From contig DASSTJ010000044.1 in the NCBI GenBank assembly GCA_035707965.1, positions 1 to 49,469 of the forward strand: DNA of 49,469 bases, in the 5' to 3' direction. The position numbers were made by a program, and so were the translations under genes. Shown one piece after another: positions 40,196 through 48,938 of the stretch. Under the pieces are notes generated by a model. That model worked only from the letters and a program-made list of their open reading frames with translations. It did not search any database and was not told where the DNA came from. This DNA is from DASSTJ01 sp035707965 (GTDB lineage Bacteria > Actinomycetota > Actinomycetes > Actinomycetales > Angustibacteraceae). Numbering within the stretch: position 1 is the first letter of the stretch; each line of letters starts with the position of its first letter.

Positions 40196-42652
40196 TTACA
40201 GCTTCTCGACCGGGGCGTACCGCAGGAGCAGCCGCTTGGTGCCCTCGTCGCGGAAGTCGACGTGCGCGACGGACTTGTCGCCGTCGCCCTCGACGCGCAC
40301 CACCGTGCCGAGGCCGAAGGTGTCGTGCGTGACCTTGTCGCCCGGCTCGAGGTGCAGGATCGGTCGGTTGCCCGGCGAGCGGACGCCCGGCCGCTGAGCC
40401 AGGCGCGCCACCGCGGGGGTCGACGCCGAACCCGACCCGACGCCCAGGCCCTGCGTGCGGCGCCAGTCGAGGAGCTCCCCCGGCAGCTCGTCGAGGAACC
40501 GCGACGCCGGGTTGTAGGACGGCGCTCCCCAGGCGCTGCGCACCACGGCGCGGGTCAGGTACAGCCGCTCGCGAGCTCGAGTGATGCCCACGTAGGCGAG
40601 ACGTCGCTCCTCGGCGAGCTCGTCGGTGTCGGCCAGCGCCCGCATGTGCGGGAACACGCCGTCCTCCAGCCCCGTGAGGAAGACGACCGGGAACTCCAGC
40701 CCCTTCGCGGTGTGCAGCGTCATCAGCGTGACGACGCCGTTGTCGTGCGCCTCCGCGGCGTCGACGTCCGGGCTGTCCGGGATGTCGTCGGCATCGGCGA
40801 CCAGCGAGACCCGTTCGAGGAAGTCGGTCAGCGAGCCCTCCGGACTGCTCTCCTCGAACTCGCGCGCGACCTGCACGAGCTCGGCGAGGTTCTCGACCCG
40901 CGTGTCGTCCTGGGGGTCGTGGCTCGCCTGCAGCTCGGCCAGGTAGCCGGTCTGCTCCAGCACCGCCTCGAGCACGGTCGCCGGGCCGGCCCCGCCGTCC
41001 ACGATCGTGCGCAGGTCCTCGAGCAGCTGGGTGAACGCCCGGATGCAGGTCAGCGATCGCGTGGCGATGCCGGGCGCCTCGTCCGCTCGCGCCAGCGCCT
41101 CGACGAACGGGATGCGCTCGCGGTCGGCGAGCACCGACACCACGGCCTCGGCCCGGTCGCCGATGCCGCGCTTGGGCACGTTGAGGATGCGCCGCAGGTT
41201 GACCGTGTCAGCGCCGTTGGCGAGTACCCGCAGGTAGGCCAACGCGTCCTTCACCTCGCGCCGTTCGTAGAAGCGCGTGCCCCCGACGATCTTGTAGGGA
41301 AGGCCGACGCGGACCAGCACCTCTTCCAGCGCCCGGGACTGCGCGTTGGTGCGGTAGAACACCGCCACGTCACCGGGGCGAACGCCGTGCTCGTCGTGCA
41401 GCCGGTCGATCTCCTCGGCCACGTAGGCCGCTTCGTCGTGCTCGGAGTCGGCCACGTACCCGACGATCTGCGGTCCCTCGCCCGCCGCCGTCCACAGCTT
41501 CTTCGGCTTGCGGTCGGGGTTGCGCGCGATGACGGCGTTCGCGGCCGACAGGATCGTCTGCGTCGACCGGTAGTTCTGCTCGAGCAGGATCGTCGTGGCG
41601 TCGGGGTAGTCGCTCTCGAACTCCACGATGTTGCGGATGCTGGCACCGCGGAAGGCGTAGATGGACTGGTCGGCGTCGCCGACGACGGTCAGCTCGGCCG
41701 GCGGCACGTCGACCTCGCGGCCCTCGCGGACGACCGAGCCGTCGACGGCCAGGACGGGCTTGCGCTCGAGCACCTCGCTGGTCGAGCCGCCGACCAGCTC
41801 GCGGATCAGCACGTACTGGGCGTGGTTCGTGTCCTGGTACTCGTCGACGAGCACGTGCCGGAACCGACGCCGGTAGTGCTCCGCGACGTCCGGGAAGGCC
41901 TGCAGCACGTTCACCGTGGTCATGATGAGGTCGTCGAAGTCGAGCGCGTTCGCCTGGCGCAGCCGCTGCTGGTACATGCGGTACGCCTCCGCCAACGTCT
42001 GCTCGGCCGGCGTGCCCTGCTCGCCGGCCGCCCGCTCGGCGAACGTCTCCTCGTCGACCAGCTCGTTCTTGAGGTTCGACACCTGGGCGCTGAACGACCG
42101 GGGCGGGTAGCGCTTCGGGTCCAGACCCAGCTCGCGGCAGACCAGTGCCATCAGCCGCTGCGAGTCGGCCGCGTCGTAGATGGAGAACGACGACTTGAGC
42201 CCGACGCGCGTGGCCTCACGCCGCAGGATGCGCACGCAGGCGGAGTGGAACGTCGACACCCACATGGACGCCGCCCGGGGCCCGACGAGCGCCGCCACGC
42301 GCTCCTTCATCTCGCCGGCCGCCTTGTTCGTGAACGTGATCGCGAGGATCTGACCGGGCCGCGCACCGCGCGCCGCGAGCAGGTACGCGATGCGGTGCGT
42401 GAGCACGCGCGTCTTGCCCGAGCCGGCGCCTGCCACGATGAGCAGCGGAGAGCCCTCGTGCAGCACGGCTGCCCGCTGCGGCGGGTTGAGACCCTCGAGC
42501 AGCGAGTCCACGTCGGCAGGTCGGTGCGGCGCCGGCGTCCCGCTCGACGTGCCACCCTCCGTCGTGGGCGGCAGGGACGCCGCCGGTCGCTGGGCCCGAC
42601 CGGCCGGGGTGCCCAGCCCGGTCAGGGGCAGGTCGTCGAAGAGGGTGCTCAT
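40196..42652 (-). CDS. pcrA: ATP-dependent DNA helicase PcrA/UvrD
   Basis: Superfamily 1A helicase for repair and replication; 818 residues. A non-conserved N-terminal tail (1-50) is followed by the Q motif LNPPQRAAV, Walker A VAGAGSGKT with Lys80, motif Ia ITFTNKAAGEM, motif II VDEYQDT, motif III GDADQSIYAFRGA, motif IV LLEQNYRST, motif V VTLMTLHTAKGLEFPVVFLTG and motif VI YVGITRARERLYLT. About 30 residues are inserted between motifs II and III (near 41700-41790). The C-terminal 70 residues form the RNA polymerase-interacting Tudor-like domain (LEPGDKVTHDTFGLGTVVRVEG). No SOS box was seen upstream. Confidence 0.96.
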   Translation of the reverse strand: MSTLFDDLPLTGLGTPAGRAQRPAASLPPTTEGGTSSGTPAPHRPADVDSLLEGLNPPQRAAVLHEGSPLLIVAGAGSGKTRVLTHRIAYLLAARGARPGQILAITFTNKAAGEMKERVAALVGPRAASMWVSTFHSACVRILRREATRVGLKSSFSIYDAADSQRLMALVCRELGLDPKRYPPRSFSAQVSNLKNELVDEETFAERAAGEQGTPAEQTLAEAYRMYQQRLRQANALDFDDLIMTTVNVLQAFPDVAEHYRRRFRHVLVDEYQDTNHAQYVLIRELVGGSTSEVLERKPVLAVDGSVVREGREVDVPPAELTVVGDADQSIYAFRGASIRNIVEFESDYPDATTILLEQNYRSTQTILSAANAVIARNPDRKPKKLWTAAGEGPQIVGYVADSEHDEAAYVAEEIDRLHDEHGVRPGDVAVFYRTNAQSRALEEVLVRVGLPYKIVGGTRFYERREVKDALAYLRVLANGADTVNLRRILNVPKRGIGDRAEAVVSVLADRERIPFVEALARADEAPGIATRSLTCIRAFTQLLEDLRTIVDGGAGPATVLEAVLEQTGYLAELQASHDPQDDTRVENLAELVQVAREFEESSPEGSLTDFLERVSLVADADDIPDSPDVDAAEAHDNGVVTLMTLHTAKGLEFPVVFLTGLEDGVFPHMRALADTDELAEERRLAYVGITRARERLYLTRAVVRSAWGAPSYNPASRFLDELPGELLDWRRTQGLGVGSGSASTPAVARLAQRPGVRSPGNRPILHLEPGDKVTHDTFGLGTVVRVEGDGDKSVAHVDFRDEGTKRLLLRYAPVEKL

Positions 42653-42768
42653 CTCACCGTCCAGAGTACGTGGCCGCCCCGACAGCCAGGCTTCTCGCCG
42701 ACCCAGCCTCCGACGCCCCGTCGCCCTAGCATGGCGATGATCAGCGCCCTACCGGAGGAGGACTCCGC

Positions 42769-43494
42769 ATGCCGATGCCCGACAGCGAGGTGGAGCGCGT
42801 GCTCGCCGTCGCCGCCCATCCGGACGACATCGACTTCGGGGCCTCCGGCACCATGGCGACGTTCGTCGACACGGGCATCGAGGTCACCTACCTGATCTGC
42901 ACCTACGGCGACCAGGGCGGCTTCGACGAGACCCCGCGTGAGGAGATGCCGGTGCTGCGCGAGGCGGAGCAGCGCGCTGCCGCGGCGGCCGTCGGCGTGA
43001 CGGACGTACGGTTCCTCACCGGCTACCGCGACGGCTGGCTGGAGCCGACGTTCGAGCTGCAGCGCGACATCGTGCGCGTCATCCGACAGGTGCGGCCGCG
43101 GCGCATGCTCGTCCCCAGCCCGGAGCGCTGGTGGGAGCGCATCCACGCCAGCCACCCTGACCACCTGGCCTGCGGCGAGGCCGCGATCCGCGCCATCTAC
43201 CCGGCGGCCCGCAACCCCTTCGCGTGGCCGGAGCTCATCACCGACGAGGGCCTCGAGCCGTGGACGGTCGACGAGACGTGGCTGATGGCCCACCCGGCCA
43301 GCGCGCACGGTGTCGACATCACCGACGTGTTCGACCGCAAGGTGGCCGCGCTCACCGCCCACGCCAGCCAGACCGGACGCATGGGTGACCAGCTGGCCAC
43401 GATGCTGGCGGAGTGGGGCCACGCCAACGCCGTCAGCGTCGGCCTGTCCGCCGACCGCATGGCCGAGACGTTCAAGGTCGTGCTCACCGCGTGA
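42769..43494 (+). CDS. PIG-L (LmbE-like) deacetylase
   Basis: Zinc-dependent N-acetylglucosamine-type deacetylase family; 241 residues. Zinc motif AAHPDDIDFGASGT (His17, Asp19, Asp20) and HPDHLACGEA (His129, Asp131, His132) are complete. Substrates in actinobacteria include mycothiol precursors and conjugates, but I cannot tell which applies. A strong GGAGGAGG site precedes ATG 42769. Divergent from pcrA; the TRIC channel gene follows after 30 bases and may share its transcript. Confidence 0.9.
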   Translation: MPMPDSEVERVLAVAAHPDDIDFGASGTMATFVDTGIEVTYLICTYGDQGGFDETPREEMPVLREAEQRAAAAAVGVTDVRFLTGYRDGWLEPTFELQRDIVRVIRQVRPRRMLVPSPERWWERIHASHPDHLACGEAAIRAIYPAARNPFAWPELITDEGLEPWTVDETWLMAHPASAHGVDITDVFDRKVAALTAHASQTGRMGDQLATMLAEWGHANAVSVGLSADRMAETFKVVLTA

Positions 43495-43524
43495 CGACCG
43501 TGGCTGCGGCGGGAGGAGCACCCG

Positions 43525-44247
43525 ATGGCCGGCGCTGAGGCGCAGATCACCGAGGTCTTCCGCTGGGTCGACCTCACCGGCGTCCTCGCCAACGCCGTCC
43601 TCGGCGGAGTCATCGCCCGCTCGGCACGGCTGGACCCGATCGGTTTCGCGATCCTGGCGATCCTGTCCGGGCTCGGCGGCGGCATCATCCGCGACACGCT
43701 GCTGCAGCACGGTCCTCCCGTGGCCCTCACCGACTACGCCTACATCATCACGGCGCTGATCGGAGCCGCGATCGCCTTCCTCACGCGGGTGGAGGGCCGC
43801 TTCTGGAACCGCGTGTGGCCGGTCGTCGACGCGTTGGCGCTCGGCGCGTGGGCGGCCGCCGGCGCCCAGAAGACGCTCGCCGTCGGCCTCGGGTGGCTGC
43901 CCGCCCTCCTGCTCGGGGCCATCACCGCCGTCGGTGGCGGCTTCACCAGGGACGTCGTGCTGCGACGCGTGCCGGGAGTGCTCGGCGGCAACACCCTCTA
44001 CGCCACGTGCGCGCTCGTCGCGAGCGCCGTCATGATCGGCTTCTGGCACTCGTCGCTCGTGACGGTCGGCACCGTGGTCGCGACCGGTGTCGGCGCCGGG
44101 CTGTGCCTCGTGGCGCGCTGGCAGAACTGGGTGCTGCCGACGGGGGACGACGAGTGGTCACCGGCGCGCTTCGTGATCGACCGCTACGCCGATCCCGAGC
44201 GCTGGCGCCACCGGGTGCGGTCGGTGCGCCGCCGCAGCCGACCCTGA
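43525..44247 (+). CDS. TRIC-type (UPF0126) membrane protein
   Basis: 240 residues with seven hydrophobic segments and the two inverted-type repeats of the family: ANAVLGGVIARSARLDPIGFAILAILSGLGGGIIRDTLL and LGAITAVGGGFTRDVVLRRVPGVL. The GGGxxRD motifs are the family signature. Prokaryotic members form trimeric cation channels. A polar C-terminal tail (about 200-240) is basic. GGGAGGAG precedes ATG 43525. Confidence 0.92.
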   Translation: MAGAEAQITEVFRWVDLTGVLANAVLGGVIARSARLDPIGFAILAILSGLGGGIIRDTLLQHGPPVALTDYAYIITALIGAAIAFLTRVEGRFWNRVWPVVDALALGAWAAAGAQKTLAVGLGWLPALLLGAITAVGGGFTRDVVLRRVPGVLGGNTLYATCALVASAVMIGFWHSSLVTVGTVVATGVGAGLCLVARWQNWVLPTGDDEWSPARFVIDRYADPERWRHRVRSVRRRSRP

Positions 44248-44337
44248 GCACGGCCCGCGACCCCCCGCCCGCTGGGCCGCGTGGCGCATTCGATCACTGT
44301 GGGCCGGGACTCTCTCCACAGCGGCCGTGGCAAGCGG

Positions 44338-44748
44338 TCAGCGGCTCTGGGCCTGGGTCACGCTGACCTCCTTGTCGCCGTTGGCGCCGTCCAGCAGCTG
44401 GCGGGTGCCGAGCGGCTGGTCGAGGTGGATCGTCAGGCGGGACACGCAGGACGGCAGGTCAGCGCCGCCACCGTGCCACACCGGCCCGGTCACGAGCACC
44501 GAGACGGCCGAGGCGCCCTGGGTGAGCGAGGCGCTGTAGGGCATGCGGGCGTCCGGCGAGCAGTTCGCGAGGTCGAGCTCGACGGCGCGCGCCTGCGCCG
44601 CCGGCACCATCACGACGGCTGACTGGATGGCGACCCGGTCCTGCTCGTAGCCGCCGGACGAGCACGCCGTCAGGGCCGGCAGGACGCCCACGACGACAGC
44701 CCCGAGCACCACCCGGCTCAGCGCGCCACGCCTGTCCACGACGCCCAC
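44338..44748 (-). CDS. Small lipoprotein, unknown function
   Basis: 136 residues from GTG 44748 (GTG 44739 is also possible). A signal peptide ends in the lipobox LTAC (about residues 26-29), giving a lipid-modified Cys. The mature part (about 108 residues) has two further Cys (ANCSPD, LPSCVS), likely a disulfide, and no known domain. Its start is close to the divergent nucleotidase promoter. Confidence 0.75.
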   Translation of the reverse strand: MGVVDRRGALSRVVLGAVVVGVLPALTACSSGGYEQDRVAIQSAVVMVPAAQARAVELDLANCSPDARMPYSASLTQGASAVSVLVTGPVWHGGGADLPSCVSRLTIHLDQPLGTRQLLDGANGDKEVSVTQAQSR

Positions 44749-44806
44749 GTTACGACGGCGACTCTGGACAGTTCGCCGGGGGCACCGCTGTCAGGTTGCG
44801 CCTGTG

Positions 44807-44834
44807 TTGCCCCCGGCACCTCCGGCGGTACCGT
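44807..44834 (+). promoter_or_regulatory. Possible promoter of the nucleotidase gene
   Basis: TTGCCC (44807-44812), 16 bases, TACCGT (44829-44834), about 50 bases before the ATG and its GGAGG site. It fits a housekeeping-sigma promoter only loosely. Confidence 0.3.
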
Positions 44835-44882
44835 GCACGTCCTGTCAAACCGGGACACGTCCCACCCCACACCGGAGGAACG

Positions 44883-46733
44883 ATGAAGCTCGCCAGACCA
44901 GGACGGGTGCGACGCCGCTGGACGGTCGTCGCGCTCGCTGCGGCACTCGTGGCCGCTGCGGCCGCTCCCGCCGCCGCGAACCCCGGCAGGGGCCACGGCC
45001 ACGGCCACGGCGCGACGCACGACTACCACCTGACCGTGATGGGCACGACCGACCTGCACGGCAACGCGCTGAACTGGGACTACTTCAAGAACGCGGAGTA
45101 CACCGACAGTGCCAGCAACGACGTCGGGCTCGCGAAGATCTCCACCCTGGTGAACCAGGTGCGCGCCGACCGCGGGCGGCGCAACACGCTGCTGATCGAC
45201 GCCGGCGACACGATCCAGGGCACCCCGCTCGCCTACTACTACGCCAAGATCGACCCGATCTCGAAGAAGAACATCCACCCGATGGCCGCCGCGATGAACG
45301 CGATCGGCTACGACGCCGCAGCGCTCGGCAACCACGAGTTCAACTACGGCATCCCGCTGCTGCGCACCTTCCAGCGGCAGCTCGACTTCCCGCTGCTCGG
45401 GGCGAACGCGGTCGACGACGCCACCGGCAAGCCGGCCTTCCCGCCGTACGTCATCAAGACCGTGAAGCCCAAGAACGGCAAGCCGATCAAGGTGGGCATC
45501 CTCGGCCTGACGAACCCCGGCATCGCGATCTGGGACAAGGCGAACGTCGAGGGCAAGATGCGGTTCCCGGGTCTCGTGGAGCAGGCGAAGATCTACGTGC
45601 CCAAGCTGCGCAAGGCCGGGGCGGACGTCGTCATCGTCTCGGCCCACTCGGGCGCCGACACGTCGTCGTCCTACGGTGACGCGCTGCCGTACCCGGAGAA
45701 CGCGGCCACGCTCGTGGCGCAGCAGGTGCCGGGCATCGACGCGATCCTCGTCGGCCACGCGCACGTCGAGATCCCCGAGCGCATCGTGAAGAACGAGGTC
45801 ACCGGCAAGGACGTCGTCCTGTCCGAGCCGCTCAAGTGGGGCGAGCGCCTGTCGGTGTTCGACCTGGACCTGTCGTTCAACCGCGGTCACTGGACGGTCA
45901 GCTCGGTGCACTCGTCGGTGCTCAACTCGAACACCGTGCCGGAGGACCCGAAGATCGTGAAGCTGCTCACCCCGGACCACGACGCGGTCGTGCAGTACGT
46001 CAACAGCGTCATCGGCAAGGCGACCGAGGCGATGTCGGCGTCAACCGCCCGCTACGAGGACGCGGCGGCGCTCGACTTCATCAACTACGTGCAGGCTCAG
46101 GCGGTGAAGTCCGAGCTGACCGGTGACGCGGCGAACCTTCCGGTCCTGTCGATCGCCGCACCGTTCAACAAGGACGCCGCGATCCCCGCGGGTGACGTCT
46201 CGGTGCGCGACATCGCCGGGCTCTACATCTACGACAACACGCTGCTCGGCATCCAGATGACGGGCGCGGAGATCAAGGCGTACCTGGAGAAGTCGGCCGA
46301 GTACTTCAAGCCGGCGACCAGCGCCGGCCCGTACGCGCCGGACGACCTCACCAACGCGCCGACGGACACCGCGCCGAACGGCACGCCGGACTACAACTAC
46401 GACGTCATGGGTGGGCTCGACGCACCGCTCACCTACGACATCGACCTGTCGCAGCCGGTGGGTTCGCGCGTCGTCGGGCTCGAGTACGACGGCGCACCGG
46501 TGACCGACGACCAGCAGTTCGTCGTGGCCATCAACAACTACCGGCAGTCCGGCGGAGGCAACTTCCCGGGCGTCACGACGGCTCCGGTCGTCTACAACCG
46601 GCAGGTGGAGATCCGGCAGCTGCTGATCGACTGGGTCACCGCCAACGGCACCATCGACCCGTCGGTCTTCTCCAGCACCAACCCTGACTGGCAGCTCACG
46701 TACGGCGGCACTCCGATCACCTTCACCCCGTGA
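44883..46733 (+). CDS. Secreted bifunctional metallophosphatase/5'-nucleotidase (CpdB/UshA-like)
   Basis: 616 residues with a Sec signal peptide (1-32, ending AAAAAPAAAN) and a His/Gly-rich start of the mature protein (GHGHGHG). The N-terminal metallophosphoesterase domain shows TTDLHGNALNWDYF, DAGDTIQGTPLAYYY, GNHEFNYG, VSAHSGADT and GHAHVEIPE, supplying both metal sites. The C-terminal 5'-nucleotidase domain (about 370-600) includes SIAAPFNKDAAIPAGDVSVRDI and the substrate segment VVAINNYRQSGGGNFPG. TTDLHGN with WDYF is closer to 2',3'-cyclic phosphodiesterases (CpdB) than to UshA. It would release phosphate and nucleosides outside the cell. CCGGAGGAACG precedes the ATG; a hairpin follows. 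Confidence 0.93.
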   Translation: MKLARPGRVRRRWTVVALAAALVAAAAAPAAANPGRGHGHGHGATHDYHLTVMGTTDLHGNALNWDYFKNAEYTDSASNDVGLAKISTLVNQVRADRGRRNTLLIDAGDTIQGTPLAYYYAKIDPISKKNIHPMAAAMNAIGYDAAALGNHEFNYGIPLLRTFQRQLDFPLLGANAVDDATGKPAFPPYVIKTVKPKNGKPIKVGILGLTNPGIAIWDKANVEGKMRFPGLVEQAKIYVPKLRKAGADVVIVSAHSGADTSSSYGDALPYPENAATLVAQQVPGIDAILVGHAHVEIPERIVKNEVTGKDVVLSEPLKWGERLSVFDLDLSFNRGHWTVSSVHSSVLNSNTVPEDPKIVKLLTPDHDAVVQYVNSVIGKATEAMSASTARYEDAAALDFINYVQAQAVKSELTGDAANLPVLSIAAPFNKDAAIPAGDVSVRDIAGLYIYDNTLLGIQMTGAEIKAYLEKSAEYFKPATSAGPYAPDDLTNAPTDTAPNGTPDYNYDVMGGLDAPLTYDIDLSQPVGSRVVGLEYDGAPVTDDQQFVVAINNYRQSGGGNFPGVTTAPVVYNRQVEIRQLLIDWVTANGTIDPSVFSSTNPDWQLTYGGTPITFTP

Positions 46734-46756
46734 CCTGAGTCCGCGATCCGCGCGAG

Positions 46757-46788
46757 ACGGGGCACCCGAGCTGGCTCGGGTGCCCCGT
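46757..46788. terminator. Hairpin terminator after the nucleotidase gene
   Basis: 14-base arms (46757-46770 and 46775-46788, ACGGGGCACCCGAG and its complement) with a 4-base loop. The base at 46788 begins a short T-run (TTT). Lies 24 bases after the stop and 28 before the convergent regulator gene. Confidence 0.85.
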
Positions 46789-46815
46789 TTCGCGCGTTCC
46801 AGGGCAGCTGCTGCC

Positions 46816-47487
46816 TCAGAGCAGGCGTCGGTCGGCCGCCCACTTCGTGAGCTCGTGCCGGCTGGAGAGCTGCAGCTTGCGCAGCACGGCCGAGACGTGG
46901 GTCTCGACGGTCTTCACCGAGATGAACAGCTCCTTGGCGACCTCCTTGTAGGCGTAGCCACGCGCGATCAGCCGCATCACCTCACGCTCCCGGGCGCTGA
47001 GCCGGTCGAGCTCGGGATCGACGGACGGCGCCTCCTGACCGGCGAAGGCGTCGAGCACGAAGCCAGCGAGCCGGGGGCTGAACACGGCGTCGCCGTCCGC
47101 CACCCGACCGATGGCCTGCACGAGCTCGGCGCCCGTGATCGTCTTGGTGACGTAGCCGCGAGCACCGGCCCGGATGACCCCGATGACGTCCTGCGCGGCG
47201 TCGCTGACCGAGAGGGCCAGGAACCGAGCGCGCGCACCGCGAGCCGCGCACTGCGCGAGGACCTCGACGCCCCCACCACCCGGCAGGTGCACGTCGAGCA
47301 GGACGACGTCGGGGTCGTGAGCGAGGACGGCGGCCACCGCCTCCTCGACGTCAGCGGCCTCGGCGACGACGTCCACGGCATCCCCCAGCTCGGCCCGCAC
47401 CCCGCTGCGGAACATCGCGTGGTCGTCGACCACCACCACCCGCACGCGCCCTGGCCGGCTCTCGACGTCCGCGGTCTCGCTCGTCAC
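46816..47487 (-). CDS. LuxR/NarL-family response regulator
   Basis: 223 residues from GTG 47487. Receiver domain with Asp21-Asp22 (VVVVDDHAMFRSGV), phospho-site Asp65 in VVLLDVHLPGG and Lys in YVTKTI; the LuxR helix-turn-helix lies near 155-215 (LSAREREVMRLIARGYAYKEVAKELFISVKTVETHVSAVLRKL). It overlaps the kinase stop as GTGA, so the two form one two-component pair. A likely target is the divergent PspC promoter. Confidence 0.94.
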   Translation of the reverse strand: MTSETADVESRPGRVRVVVVDDHAMFRSGVRAELGDAVDVVAEAADVEEAVAAVLAHDPDVVLLDVHLPGGGGVEVLAQCAARGARARFLALSVSDAAQDVIGVIRAGARGYVTKTITGAELVQAIGRVADGDAVFSPRLAGFVLDAFAGQEAPSVDPELDRLSAREREVMRLIARGYAYKEVAKELFISVKTVETHVSAVLRKLQLSSRHELTKWAADRRLL

Positions 47488-48794
47488 TGCTCCTCCTCCG
47501 GGTCATCTGCGGCGGCACCATGACTGGTCGCACCGAGCTCCATCGACAGGTGCACCTCGGTGCCGTCGCCGGGAGCGCTCTTGACGGTCGCGCGACCACC
47601 GTGCCGTTCCATGCGTCCGACCACCGACCCGCGCAGCCCGAGCCGGTCGCTCGGCACCGCCGCCGGGTCGAAGCCCGAGCCGCGGTCACGCACGAAGACG
47701 TCGACCTGCCGTCCCTCCACCTCCGCGTAGACGTCGACGGCCGGCGCGCCAGAGTGCCGGGCCGCGTTGAGCATGGCCTCGCGAGACGCCCGGACGACGG
47801 CCACCAGCGCCTCGTCCACGGGAGCGTCGCCGACGAGCACGACCTCCACCGGGACGCCGTGCAGCGTCTCGACCTCGGCCGCGGCCTCCTCCAGCGCCGC
47901 GCGCAGGCTGGACGCCGGCTCTGCGGCGTCCTCGTACAGCCACGACCGCAGGTCGCGCTCCTGCGCCCGTGCGAGGGCCACGACGGCTCGGGGGTCGTCG
48001 GCCTTGCGCTGGATCAGCGCCAGCGTCTGCAGGACCGAGTCGTGAAGATGGGCAGCCACGTCGGCCTGCTGCTGCGACAGCAGCTTCTCGCGGCGCTCGG
48101 CGTCGACCTGCTGCACGAGCCGCCAGAGGAACGGCCCCACGACCAGCCCCAGGCCCACGACCACCACGCCGAGCAGCAGCAGGGTGTCGCCGATCGTCGG
48201 CGGACCGGAGTGCCCGACGACCAGCGTCAGCAGGCCGACCCCGACGAGCCCGACGCCCCCGACGATCCGCAGGACGGTCAGCGGGCGGTTCGGGCCGGAC
48301 GCCGGCTCCCGGGCCGCCCTGGCCGTGCGGGCACGGTCGGTCACGTCGGCCTGCGCCCAGATCAGGGCCAGCCCCGCTCCCACGATGAGCATCGGGAACA
48401 GCACGCGCGGCGGCGGGCCCCACCCGAACCGCGTGAGCAGGAGCACCAGGCCGAGGGCCAGCGCTCCGAGCGCGACGAGCTGGCCGAGGTCGCCGCGGTG
48501 CACCGCACGCAACGGCCGCCACCCGGTCCGGGACGCGGCCGCGAGCCCTGCGGGCTCGTCGTCGTCCACGACCGGGGCGAACACCCACAGCGCCCCGTAC
48601 ACCGCGACGCCGAAACCACCCAGACCGGCCAGGACGGCGAACGCGATCCGCACGTGCAGCACCGGCAGTCCGAGGTGCTCGGCCACACCGGCGGCGACGC
48701 CGCCGAGCAGCCGTCCGTCCGCGACGCGCCGCAGCCGCTCGCTGCGCGCAGGCGCGGCCGCGGGTCGGGACTGCGTCCTCGGGCTGGTCGGCAC
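47484..48794 (-). CDS. PspC-domain sensor histidine kinase
   Basis: 436 residues from GTG 48794, with GAGAGGA upstream. An N-terminal PspC domain (about 19-77, RRVADGRLLGGVAAGVAEHLGLPVLHVRIAFAVLAGLGGFGVAVYGALWVF) is followed by four more hydrophobic segments (105-121, 131-147, 175-193, 203-221). A NarL-partner-type dimerisation/phosphoacceptor segment holds His251 in AAHLHDSVLQTLALIQ, and the ATPase domain has REAMLNAARHSG, DRGSGFDP and RLGLRGSVVGRMERHGG. This composition is typical of actinobacterial PspC kinases thought to sense envelope stress. Confidence 0.93.
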   Translation of the reverse strand: MPTSPRTQSRPAAAPARSERLRRVADGRLLGGVAAGVAEHLGLPVLHVRIAFAVLAGLGGFGVAVYGALWVFAPVVDDDEPAGLAAASRTGWRPLRAVHRGDLGQLVALGALALGLVLLLTRFGWGPPPRVLFPMLIVGAGLALIWAQADVTDRARTARAAREPASGPNRPLTVLRIVGGVGLVGVGLLTLVVGHSGPPTIGDTLLLLGVVVVGLGLVVGPFLWRLVQQVDAERREKLLSQQQADVAAHLHDSVLQTLALIQRKADDPRAVVALARAQERDLRSWLYEDAAEPASSLRAALEEAAAEVETLHGVPVEVVLVGDAPVDEALVAVVRASREAMLNAARHSGAPAVDVYAEVEGRQVDVFVRDRGSGFDPAAVPSDRLGLRGSVVGRMERHGGRATVKSAPGDGTEVHLSMELGATSHGAAADDPEEEQ

Positions 48795-48865
48795 GAGGCC
48801 ATCCTCTCGTGCCCACGCGCCCGGAGGGGATGGGTGACCTCCCCACGCGCGCCCCGGCGCCGGCC

Positions 48866-48891
48866 AGGGACGGGTCAGGGGTCCCTCAGGG
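48866..48891. promoter_or_regulatory. Candidate operator between the two divergent PspC genes
   Basis: TCAGGG occurs twice in direct orientation, 11 bases apart (48875-48880, 48886-48891). AGGGAC (48866-48871) and GTCCCT (48881-48886) form an inverted repeat overlapping the first copy. The site is midway between the kinase start and the second PspC gene, where the LuxR regulator could act. Confidence 0.4.
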
Positions 48892-48938
48892 TCGTCACCG
48901 ATGGTGGCGGAACGCCGTCGGCGGCCAGGATCGATGCC

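Noticed and set aside
42653..42768. An SOS box or clear promoter between pcrA and the PIG-L gene
   Set aside because: No CGAAC-N-GTTCG palindrome is present; TAGCAT at 42727-42732 could be a -10 but has no convincing -35.
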